From Hirsutella rhossiliensis (Eukaryota; Ascomycota; Sordariomycetes; Hypocreales; Ophiocordycipitaceae), in NCBI RefSeq assembly GCF_020360975.1, contig NW_025408672.1, positions 2,728,001 through 2,792,000 on the forward strand: DNA of 64,000 bases, written 5' to 3'. Below, piece after piece: positions 15,401 to 23,157 of the stretch. Made by a program: the position numbers and the translations under genes. The first letter of the stretch is position 1. Each line of letters opens with the position of its first letter. The notes under the pieces are model-generated. The model was not told the DNA's origin and did no database searches. It worked only from the letters and a program-made list of their open reading frames with translations.

Positions 15401-15740
15401 CGCCGATTTTAAAGAAGAAGAAGAGGAAGCTACTAGATTAGATAATCTAGATAAAGAAGGAGACTATAGGAAAGCGGTAGAGCTAGAATACGCCTATCTC
15501 CCTATGCCTCCTCTTATATAAGAAGAAGATCTAAAGTAGCTTTTTTAGTTAGTCTTCCTATCTCGACCCTTAAGGGGGTAGGAAAGGTACCTCTCTTAAA
15601 GGATTACCTAGCTGCCTTTTTATCCTTACTTTAAGAAGTAAAGGAAGGTATAGGGCCCGATATAAAAGAAGACTAATTTCTCTCTTATTTTAATTATTTT
15701 CCGACTTTTATTTAACGCCTATAAAAGACGGTTCCTATTA
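12450..15740 (+). mobile_element. Degenerate, truncated Ty1/Copia retrotransposon
   Basis: The plus strand read through stops gives a low-complexity Pro/Ser/Thr-like gag-type region at about 13,230-13,450. An integrase C-terminal part follows at about 14,950-15,240, with KTAYYL near 14,945, a Gly/Tyr-rich ISYLISYNSINIF block near 15,140-15,180 and a DIIFDESSFF block near 15,220-15,250. This arrangement is the GKVFGY...RIW...RDVIFDE region of Copia integrases. A reverse transcriptase should follow, but the sequence enters an inverted repeat at 15,744 after only about 450 bp, so the element is cut short there. Family assignment rests on these blocks alone; gag is unassigned. Confidence 0.62.
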
Positions 15741-15743
15741 AAT

Positions 15744-15920
15744 ATAGCTAATTAAAAGAAAGGATTTTAAAAGACTCTTAGCTAAATAAAAATTTAGTTT
15801 TAAGTAAATAGTAATACTTTATTATAAATCTTAACTATAATATAAAGTATTACTATTTACTTAAAACTAAATCTTTATTTAGCTAAGAGTCTCTTAAAAT
15901 CCCTTCTTTTAAGTAGCTAT
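15744..15920. repeat. Large inverted repeat, 78-nt arms, 21-nt spacer
   Basis: The left arm 15,744-15,821 and right arm 15,843-15,920 are reverse complements with about four mismatches in 78. Three of the four are A/G differences, the transition type RIP produces when opposite strands of two arms are hit. The inner core contains TAGCTAAATAAA and ends at ATACTTTA. The structure sits exactly where the Copia fossil is interrupted. It could be the two termini of a TIR element, or a head-to-head junction of two copies. Confidence 0.85.
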
Positions 15921-16150
15921 ATTATACCTTAGTTATTAAAGAAAAACCTTAAGTATTTTAAAGTACTTATTTTATATATCGCGCTTACCTTATATAAGGG
16001 TAAACTTATATAATAAGACCCTTTTTAAAGAGGGACCTCTTTCTTACTAGCTTAAGCGCTTAAATATATTATTTTATAGTTAAAGCTATCTAAGGGTTTT
16101 TAAGGATTTTTTACTAAAGGAATAGTTTAAAGATAGTATATATAAGATAG

Positions 16151-16537
16151 AGTCTTACTATTTATATAGATAAAATTCTCTATTTATATAAAGTTAAGCA
16201 CCTAAACTTAAAGTACCTTAAAGTTACTTTAAGGTACTGCCTATACTTCCCTTAGCTGCCTTACCTAGGTACCTACTAAGAAGGCCTCGATTACGAATAA
16301 GCGCACCCGAGTACCTAAGCTAGTAGGGGAGGGGTCCCCCTTAGGGAGAGGCCCTACTATATGGGTTTATCCCCCGCGCGAGGTAAGTACGACGTGTAAG
16401 ATCGCGACTTTTAAGGGACTTAAAAAATACACGAGGTAGAGTACTAATTGCTAAGCGGATTAAGCTACTAATTTAAAGAGAGGATTTTAAGAAGTTCTAT
16501 ATAAATAGAGAAATATATCTATATAAATAGTAAGACT
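16151..16537. mobile_element. Small TIR-flanked (MITE-like) element with GC-rich core
   Basis: Positions 16,151-16,192 and 16,496-16,537 form 42-nt inverted repeats built from AGTCTTACTATTTATATAGA and its complement, with only a few central mismatches. The 303-nt interior contains a GC-rich island (about 16,290-16,420, with runs such as GGGGAGGGGTCCCCC) that still has CpA and TpG, unlike its surroundings. No coding capacity is visible. The size and terminal repeats suit a non-autonomous DNA transposon, but no target-site duplication was identified. Confidence 0.5.
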
Positions 16538-16585
16538 TATAAGATATTAATATAAGATATTAAGGTACCCTGCCTTTACTAGTAT

Positions 16586-16765
16586 TAGCTAAATAAAGAT
16601 TAAGTCTTAGGTAAATAATAATACTTATAATATATAAATAGTAATCTTAAAGTAACTAGTATATATATTAACTAAATAGTTACTAGTAAGATAGTAAAAC
16701 TACCTATTTAAAGATAAGATCTTAAGAGACTTAGCTAAATAGAAATCTAGTCTTAGGCAAATAGT
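16586..16765 (+). repeat. Two diverged direct copies of a transposon-end-like sequence
   Basis: Copies at about 16,586-16,618 and 16,732-16,765 share the pattern TAGCTAAATA-A-AT-TAGTCTTAGG. Both resemble the inner part of the inverted-repeat arms at 15,744-15,920 in the left-arm orientation. The last copy lies at the very edge of the RIP-mutated block, 20-30 bp before normal sequence resumes. Confidence 0.55.
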
Positions 16766-16790
16766 ATTTATTATAATAGGGACTAAAGTT

Positions 16791-16988
16791 AGCTAGTCCC
16801 AGGGACCCTTGGCCGGCGGCAAGTGAAATTCCGCCGGCACTAGGTAAATAGCTCCGTCCTTCATATCGACGCTTTTTGCACTCGGCCCACCAAGGGCTAC
16901 ACAGACATCGTCCCCGCGATCCATCGCCGGCACACGGCTTCCGTCCAAACTGCGCCCACAGCATCCGAGGCTGGCGCACACCGCAGGC
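16791..16988 (+). promoter_or_regulatory. Upstream region of the D-lactate dehydrogenase gene
   Basis: This 198-bp stretch is normal GC-rich sequence between the RIP block and the first start codon, so the promoter or 5' UTR must be compact or extend into mutated DNA. No TATA box is evident. A short inverted repeat GGGACTA/TAGTCCC (16,779-16,785 with 16,794-16,800) marks the transition. Confidence 0.4.
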
Positions 16989-19069
16989 ATGGCGCAAATA
17001 CAGCTGCGAGCGAAGGCTCTGCGGAGCTTTCGGGCTGCTGCTGCCGCTGCGCCGACAACGGTGCGCTGCTACGGGACCGAAATCGAGCCCGACAAGTCCA
17101 AGTCGCTCAGGCAGGGCAACGAGGCCAAGCTGGGCCGGTCGTTCCCGGGACAGGTCATGGGCAGCATCGGCGCGCGGCTGAGGAGGGAGAGGGAGCAACG
17201 CGAGCACTACGAGAAGTGGCGCGACCTGACGGATCCCGCCATGAACTGGATGACCACATTTAGTGAGTGCTCGAGGCCGCCGCCTCCCCCGGAGCTCACG
17301 ACTGGCTAACCCGCCCGTGAGTGTTCCTGTCCAGCGTCGGCATCGCGTACTGGTTGGGCACCTACTGGCCGCGCGAACCGGACCCCGGCTCAACCCTCCC
17401 CCTGTCCAAAACGCGCAAGCCGCCTCACAATACCAAGCTGGAGAATATGCGCGCCGCCTGGGCCGACTTCATCAAGATCGTGGGCCTAGACAATGTCAGC
17501 ACGCTGGAAACGGACCTCGAGCACCACGCCACGTCGGCCTGGTCGACGCATCGCCCCAAACCGGACGAAAAGCCCTTTTGCGTCGTGTATCCGGGCTCGA
17601 CCGAGGAGGTCTCCGAAGTCATCAAGATTTGCCATGCGAGGAGGATCCCGATCGTTGGCTACAGCGGCGGCACGAGCCTCGAAGGCCACTACGCACAGAC
17701 GAGGAAGGGCGTCTCCATCAACTTTGCGAGGATGAACAAGGTCTTGGCCCTGCACAAGGACGACCTCGATGTCATTGTCCAACCCGCCGTCGGATGGGAG
17801 TCTCTGAACGATGATCTGGCCAAGGAGGGCCTGTTCTTTCCACCCGATCCGGGCCCGGGTGCCATGATCGGGGGCATGGTCGGCACGGGCTGCAGCGGCA
17901 CCAACGCCTACCGCTACGGCACGATGCGCGAATGGGTTCTCGGCTTAACGGTCGTGCTGGCCGACGGCACCATCATCAAGACGCGGCAGCGTCCCCGCAA
18001 GAGCTCCGCCGGCTACGACCTCACCAAGCTCTTCGTCGGGTCCGAGGGCACCCTCGGGCTCGTCACCGAGGCCACGCTCAAGGTCACAGTCAAGCCGCCG
18101 GCCACAAACGTCGCCGTCTGCACGTTCCCCACGGTGCACCACGCCGCCAGCTGCGTCAGTAGGGTCGTCGGCCAGGGCGTGCCCATTGCGGCCGTTGAGA
18201 TCCTCGACGACAACCAGATGCAATACATCAACGCCGCAGGCATGACGTCGCGGTCCTGGGCCGAGGTGCCCACGCTCTTTTTCAAGTTTGCCGGCACCCC
18301 GGCCGGCGTCAAGGAGCAGATTTCCCAGGTGCAGGCCCTCGCGAGGAAGGCCGGCAGCAAGACATTTGAGTTTGCCAGGAACCAGGACGAGCAGGACGAG
18401 CTCTGGAGCGCAAGAAAGGAGGCGCTGTGGAGCGTCATGGCTGTGGGTCGCGAGGGCGATTCCGTCTGGACAGGTGACGTGGCGGTACCGATGAGCAGGC
18501 TGCCGACGCTGATTGAGGAGACAAAAGAGGACATGAGGAAGAGCGGATTGATTGGTTCCATTGTAGGACATGTGGGAGACGGAAACTTTCACAGTACGTC
18601 TGCTCTTGCGCCCTGCCCAAGGACGTGGTGCCACGACTGACTCGGGTGCAGCCATTTTGATGTACAGCGAAGCTCAGCGGCCAAGGGCGGAGATGGTGGT
18701 GCACAGAATGGTCAAGCGGGCCATTGAGATGGAGGGCACGGTAACGGTGAGGCCCGACGGGTGGTTACCCCCTGGAAATGCCGAGCTTGTACTGACACGC
18801 TGGATTACCACGGCACAGGGCGAGCACGGCGTCGGCCTGGTCAAGAGAGACTACCTGCCTCACGAGCTGGGCGAGTCGACGGTAGCCGCGATGCGCCAGG
18901 TAGGCATCTCCATGGACCGCTTCGCCCTGGCGATGCTCCGTCCCAGGTTGGGGGTATTTGTTAACATGAGCTGCAGATCAAGAAGGCGTTTGATCCTTTA
19001 TGTCTGTTGAACTGCGACAAGGTGGTTCGGATGCAGAAGCCGAAGCGTGGCGAGGTGCAGGAGTGGTGA
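16989..19069 (+). CDS. dld1: D-lactate dehydrogenase (cytochrome), mitochondrial
   Basis: FAD-dependent D-lactate:cytochrome c oxidoreductase, oxidising D-lactate to pyruvate and passing electrons to the respiratory chain. Five exons inferred: 16989-17262, 17322-18593, 18652-18746, 18819-18899, 18977-19069, giving 604 aa. The N-terminus is a mitochondrial presequence rich in Arg/Ala; a hydrophobic segment FLSSVGIAYWLGTYW (about residues 93-107) could anchor it in the inner membrane. The FAD-binding PCMH domain shows YSGGTSLEGH, GGMVGTGCSGTNAYRYG and GSEGTLGLVTEATLKV. The C-terminal FAD-oxidase domain shows GHVGDGNFH (metal-binding His) and GEHGVGLVKRDYL. The first acceptor is placed at 17,320-17,321 rather than 17,333-17,334 because only the former keeps frame. 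The introns at 18,747 and 18,900 remove segments absent from relatives. Its start is about 200 bp from RIP-mutated DNA, yet it is intact. Confidence 0.93.
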
Positions 19070-19706
19070 GATGGAGATGAGCACATACCACGACGGACAC
19101 GGAGAGTCTGAGAGGGAAGTCTGAGGGGAGTCTGAGAGGGGAGTCTGAGGGGAGTCTGAGGGGAGTCTGAGGGGAGTCTGTCAAGGCCATTGGTTTGATA
19201 TACATACTCTCGTGCCAAGCTGATTTGTTGATGCTGGCAGCTTGGCTAGTCTAGCCAGAGTTGAAGCATCTAGCCATGCGCATCCATCTGAGTTGTTCCT
19301 ACCCCGAGGAACATGTAACTTAAGACTGGACCTTAGCCGTGTTCAGCAACGGGGTGCTCCGGGGTCAGCAGCTTGTGTGGCTGGTGACGCTAGCACTCGC
19401 CACAACAGCCCTTCTGCTGCGTCATGCCCCTCTCCCCCCCTTTCCTTCCCACATCGTCACATCACATGGCCTCTCTCAAGCCTGGGTCCCTGAAATCAGC
19501 TTTGGCCCGTGACTGACGGTAGCGCTCGTGCCGTTAGTCCTTGCGTTGCCTCCCTTGTCCTTTGCCATTCTGCTTCCTTTCCATCTTGGTCTTGCCAGTG
19601 TCGACAGCGAACCCGATCGAAACCCGGCTTTGCCCTGGACTTCGAGCTCAGGGGCCACGTCCGACGAGCCATTCGCCGTGGGGGCCTCCGCCGGTGAGAG
19701 AGAATC
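19070..19706. other. Intergenic region, D-LDH to PHAF1-like gene
   Basis: Both flanking genes are on +. It holds the D-LDH 3' end with a short tandem repeat (19,105-19,180) and a pyrimidine-rich stretch at about 19,420-19,460 that probably belongs to the next gene's promoter or leader. No coding potential seen. Confidence 0.6.
19105..19180 (+). repeat. Short tandem repeat, 11-13 nt unit, about 7 copies
   Basis: Copies of AGTCTGAGGGG, some with a two-base insertion (AGTCTGAGAGGGG), run head to tail just after the D-LDH stop codon, probably within its 3' UTR. Confidence 0.9.
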
Positions 19707-21311
19707 ATGTCGCTGTTCACGGCGCAGCTGCATCCAGGCCGAGCGCTTGGGTTCCTAGGTAAGCCACGGCCCCTGGTCGACTTCCCGCACCATATGCTAA
19801 TTTGCTCGACAGCCCTAGGAGCCTCTCTCCACGACGTCCTGACGCGCCTTAAGGCGGAACCGCAGCGATTTCCAAAGCTCGAGGTGCTGTACTCGCCCGA
19901 AAAGCCCGTCACCGAGCCCGTGTGCATCGTGCTGCCAAACAATGGCGTGCGCCTGCGCTTCGACGGGCCCGAGCAGCGACTGCGACTTATTGAAGTAACC
20001 GACTTTACAAAGAACCACATCACCTTCAAGGAGCGCGACCTGCTCAAGCCCGTGGCCAACGGCGCCTCGGCCCCCGGGTCCCCCGTGCCGGGCGACTCCT
20101 CGCTCGGCCCTACCTTTCGTCACATCTACCACCGACTGTTGGGCCCGACTTATGCTGGCGAGTTCATCCCCTCGCCGAGCGGGCAGGAGGATGGCATCTA
20201 CGTGCTGTCGTACCCCGGCGTCGCCTTTAACTTTTCCCTCGCCGAAGCCAACTATTCTCCGGACAAGGACGTGGTGTCGCTGCTGTCGGCATCGTCGAGC
20301 CAGGTGGCGACGTCGATGGCCGTCTTCAACGGCGACTCGTGGGCCGAGGCTCGGCCGTCACTGTGGACTCTTGTATTGCCGATCGTCAAGTTGGCGTCGA
20401 CGACTGCGCGTGCCAAGGACATGTATCCCGACGAAGTGTCTCTGGTGCGACTCTACGGGGGCGGCAAGGTTGACATGTTTCGGAAATGGACAGGCAACGC
20501 GTTTCGGCTTCAGCTGGGCGAGACGACGCCGCAAGAGCTGGTGACGGAGCTGGGGCCGCCGAGTGCCATCTACCGGAAAAACGACCAGAAGATGGTCATC
20601 CACAAGATGCGGACGGCGAGCAACGCGCGCAGTCGGTCCAACGCGGCGGACCTTGGACGGCCCGACGAGTTGACGGACACGGACCAATCTTCGATGAACA
20701 CAGGCTCGGACGACTCGGAGGACAACGAGGTGATTGACGAGGAGATGGCGAGCAACCCTTCGGGTGAGTGCTTCTACAACTACTTTTATCTGGGGTTTGA
20801 CATCCTCTTGTCAACGCCCACGGCTCCCTCGAGCGAGCCACCAGGGCCCACGGACGGGAGCGGGAACGCGATCAAGCCACACCACCCAGACCGGCTGGTG
20901 GCGACGAAGCTGGTGCTGCACGGCAACATCCCCGGGTGCTACGAGTTCAACCGCCACCGCCGATGCCGGTGGGAAATCGACTACGTCAACGAGGGCGACG
21001 AGGAGCCAGTGGGGTCCGAGACGGAGTTTCGGCACATCGAGTCGTGCATGAACGCGCGGTGGCAAGGGGCGGTGCCGGCGACGACGAGCAAGGCGGCACA
21101 TCAGCCGCGGCAGAGGGGTATGGTCCTGAACCGCGGCTGGGGCGACAGTCCGGGCAGCAGCTGCGAGTTCCTGGGCGGGTGGGAGGAGAGCGGCGCGCGG
21201 CGGGCCGAGGCGAGCAGCGGGGGGGAGTCGACGACGACGTTGTACGGGTTCCCGGGACTGGTGTTTGAGGTGCTCAAGAATGACTATGTGAATACGGTGA
21301 CTGTGTTTTGA
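19707..21311 (+). CDS. PHAF1/UPF0183 family protein
   Basis: Homologue of animal PHAF1 (C16orf70), which with BCAS3 binds phosphoinositides at the autophagosome formation site; a similar role in fungi is inference. Two exons (19707-19758 and 19813-21311) give 516 aa. The intron has donor GTAAGC and a CTAAT branch site, and its removal joins GRALGFL to LGASLHDVL. Family landmarks in order: the N-terminal GxxLGxxxLG segment; VLYSPEKPV with NNGVRLRFDGPEQRLRLIEV; a central Gly-Val-Ala-Phe-Asn-Phe strand; LVTELGPPSAIYRKNDQKM (about 270-290); FYNYFYLGFDILL; KLVLHGNIPGCYEFNRHRRC; and LVFEVLKNDYVNTVTVF at the C-terminus. It is longer than the animal protein because of acidic and Gly/Ser-rich insertions between the conserved blocks. 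Confidence 0.88.
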   Translation: MSLFTAQLHPGRALGFLGKPRPLVDFPHHMLICSTALGASLHDVLTRLKAEPQRFPKLEVLYSPEKPVTEPVCIVLPNNGVRLRFDGPEQRLRLIEVTDFTKNHITFKERDLLKPVANGASAPGSPVPGDSSLGPTFRHIYHRLLGPTYAGEFIPSPSGQEDGIYVLSYPGVAFNFSLAEANYSPDKDVVSLLSASSSQVATSMAVFNGDSWAEARPSLWTLVLPIVKLASTTARAKDMYPDEVSLVRLYGGGKVDMFRKWTGNAFRLQLGETTPQELVTELGPPSAIYRKNDQKMVIHKMRTASNARSRSNAADLGRPDELTDTDQSSMNTGSDDSEDNEVIDEEMASNPSGECFYNYFYLGFDILLSTPTAPSSEPPGPTDGSGNAIKPHHPDRLVATKLVLHGNIPGCYEFNRHRRCRWEIDYVNEGDEEPVGSETEFRHIESCMNARWQGAVPATTSKAAHQPRQRGMVLNRGWGDSPGSSCEFLGGWEESGARRAEASSGGESTTTLYGFPGLVFEVLKNDYVNTVTVF

Positions 21312-23157
21312 GGTGCTCGGATTCGGCGGCGTGTGGAACGGGGCGTCGAGAGGGGGGAGGGAGGTTGGTTGTGGTTGGTCGCCTTGCCGGGCCTTTGTTT
21401 TCTCGAGGATACCATGGGTTTGCTTTTCTTTTGTCGGTCAACGTTGGCCTTTCGGATTAGCAATGCAACTACTGTACTGTAGACATTGCAGAACTGGATC
21501 ATGGTAATCGGCACGCGAGTGGCTGAGTGTTTCCGTGGTAAATCCGAGGCAGAGGCTTGCCTTTGGTCGGGATATAGCGATAGTGTGGTAGGCAGGTTTG
21601 GGGCGTGGAAGAGTAATTATGTACTGTATGCACTTTGTTCTCGTCGGCGCTCGGCCGAAACGGGCACCGCGCGGTGGGTGAAGTCTCGGTGCCGCTCGGC
21701 TCCACCCGGCTAAAGCGGCCACTAAGGGTATCTTGGACGCTGCACGTGGGATCCGTACAAGGCCGGGGGCTACTTGGCAGTACCCGATCCAGTGGGTGCC
21801 GCCGGCAGATGACGGGGCATGCGTGACAAAGGGCAGGTTAAAAGGCTCCAATGACTGACTTTTAGTGCGTTGGTGCTTAAACAAGGGTAGGTAGAGTTCA
21901 GGCCAAGGCCATGTGACGTGACGGGCCTCTCGGCGGAGAGTGGGAGCGAAACATGGGGGGACATGGGGCCGCGGGGTACTGGGTACTGCCAAGTATTACG
22001 TTGTAGGTAGTTCTCCGTACCGTCGGAATGCGATCGGGCTTCTCAGCATGGGGGACGACCGGTGCAGGCACGGCGGCGGCGGCGGCGCTCCGTCCAGCAT
22101 GGTCTCTACAGTCTAGCAAATACGTGACCAGACCAAGAAGTTGATCAAGGTCTATGTCTCCTCTGTCTCCTCGCCCCTAAAGATGGGCTTTTGTACCCCT
22201 CTTTGCCCCTGACGGTCCCTTCTGTCTACCTTGCTGTACGTACGCAGTACAGAGTACCCAGGTATCCGTACAGCTGACCAAGTGGGGGCCGCCGAGGCCG
22301 CGTCTCGGTGACGGTGACGGCAAACGGGCTTGTTGTGTGCGACAGCATTTTGCATCGGTACGTACTGCGTAACTTATGGCATGCGCGCAAGAGGCAAGGA
22401 CGACCGGCCCCCGGACCCCGGCCCTCGCTCTCGGTGGGCTCCGATGCCCTGCGCCTCTGTTGCTTCCTCGTAGATACTTAAGTCCTCGTAGATACTTCCT
22501 CGTAGATACTTCCTCGTAGATACGAACCCAGCTGCATCTTGGTTACGGCTCGCTCGGAGGCCGGGGACCAGGAGGGGGCCTGGAGGAGCAACTATTGCAT
22601 GTACACTTTCTTTTTCTTCCTAATATCCGTCGCTCTTGTTTCAACCCGTGCGTCTTGCTGCCAGCCGTGACGTTTCGGCCTCGGAAATAAAAAAAACATG
22701 TTCGGCCGCGTTGGCCCCCTTCTTGTGAGTTACAGTGCCGTATGTATGGCCCATCATGGTCGCCTCTTACCGCCTTGATGCCTTTCTCTTCCCTTCTCTC
22801 CTCTCTCGCCTCTCTCGCCTCTCTCGCTCCCCGCCTCGCCTTCCCCATAACTTGAGCTTGCCGACCCGCGAAACGCCCCAGACAACGAGCAGGACACCCG
22901 CCCTTTTCATCTCTTCTTTCTTGACTGCGCAACCCGCCCGCTGTTGAGCCCGCTGTTGAGTCTTTTGCCGGCTTGGCGGGACCATCCGCCGTGGTCCGTT
23001 TCGTTCCGGAGTCCCCCATTCGTCTGAACACCTCCGAGTCTGTTGGGACCTCGTCGCAGGCCTCGTAGTGAAGGGACGATCCCCCGATCTTGTCTCACCG
23101 TTTTTGTGTCTTGTCTTACATACCCCTCGGGGCCTGTGTGTGAGAGTGAGTGAGACC
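21312..23157. other. Long intergenic region upstream of MFS transporter
   Basis: This 1.85-kb stretch between two plus-strand genes has no convincing ORF. It holds the PHAF1-like 3' UTR, GTAC-rich palindromic sequence near 22,230-22,265, a short tandem repeat (22,465-22,523), a pyrimidine-rich stretch with repeated CTCTCTCGC at about 22,795-22,835 and a CT-rich leader before the MFS start. It looks like an unusually long promoter or 5' UTR for the transporter. Confidence 0.55.
22465..22523 (+). repeat. 14-nt tandem repeat in the MFS upstream region
   Basis: Four copies of TCCTCGTAGATACT (the last one base short), with a 4-base interruption after the first. It lies about 640 bp upstream of the transporter start codon; repeated regulatory sites are possible. 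Confidence 0.85.

Larger units (their letters stand above)
1..16790. other. RIP-mutated, AT-rich gene-free block
   Basis: CA and TG dinucleotides are almost absent over the whole stretch; many consecutive 60-nt lines contain none, while TA is very abundant and CG is retained. This is what repeat-induced point mutation (C to T in CpA context, both strands) leaves behind. No open reading frame of any length survives; fossil reading frames are broken by TAA/TAG where CAA, CAG or TGG would have stood. The block holds dead retroelements, listed separately. Nothing identifiable was seen in about 1-1,600, 5,060-6,340 and 8,950-9,450, which may be LTR or gag remnants. It begins at the window edge, so its true length is unknown; a pericentromeric or subtelomeric location is possible but no telomere repeats are seen. 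Confidence 0.93.

Noticed and set aside
16436..16480. A-box-like TTGCTAAGCGG suggesting a tRNA or tRNA-derived SINE
   Set aside because: No B box at the right distance and no cloverleaf; lies within the TIR-flanked element.
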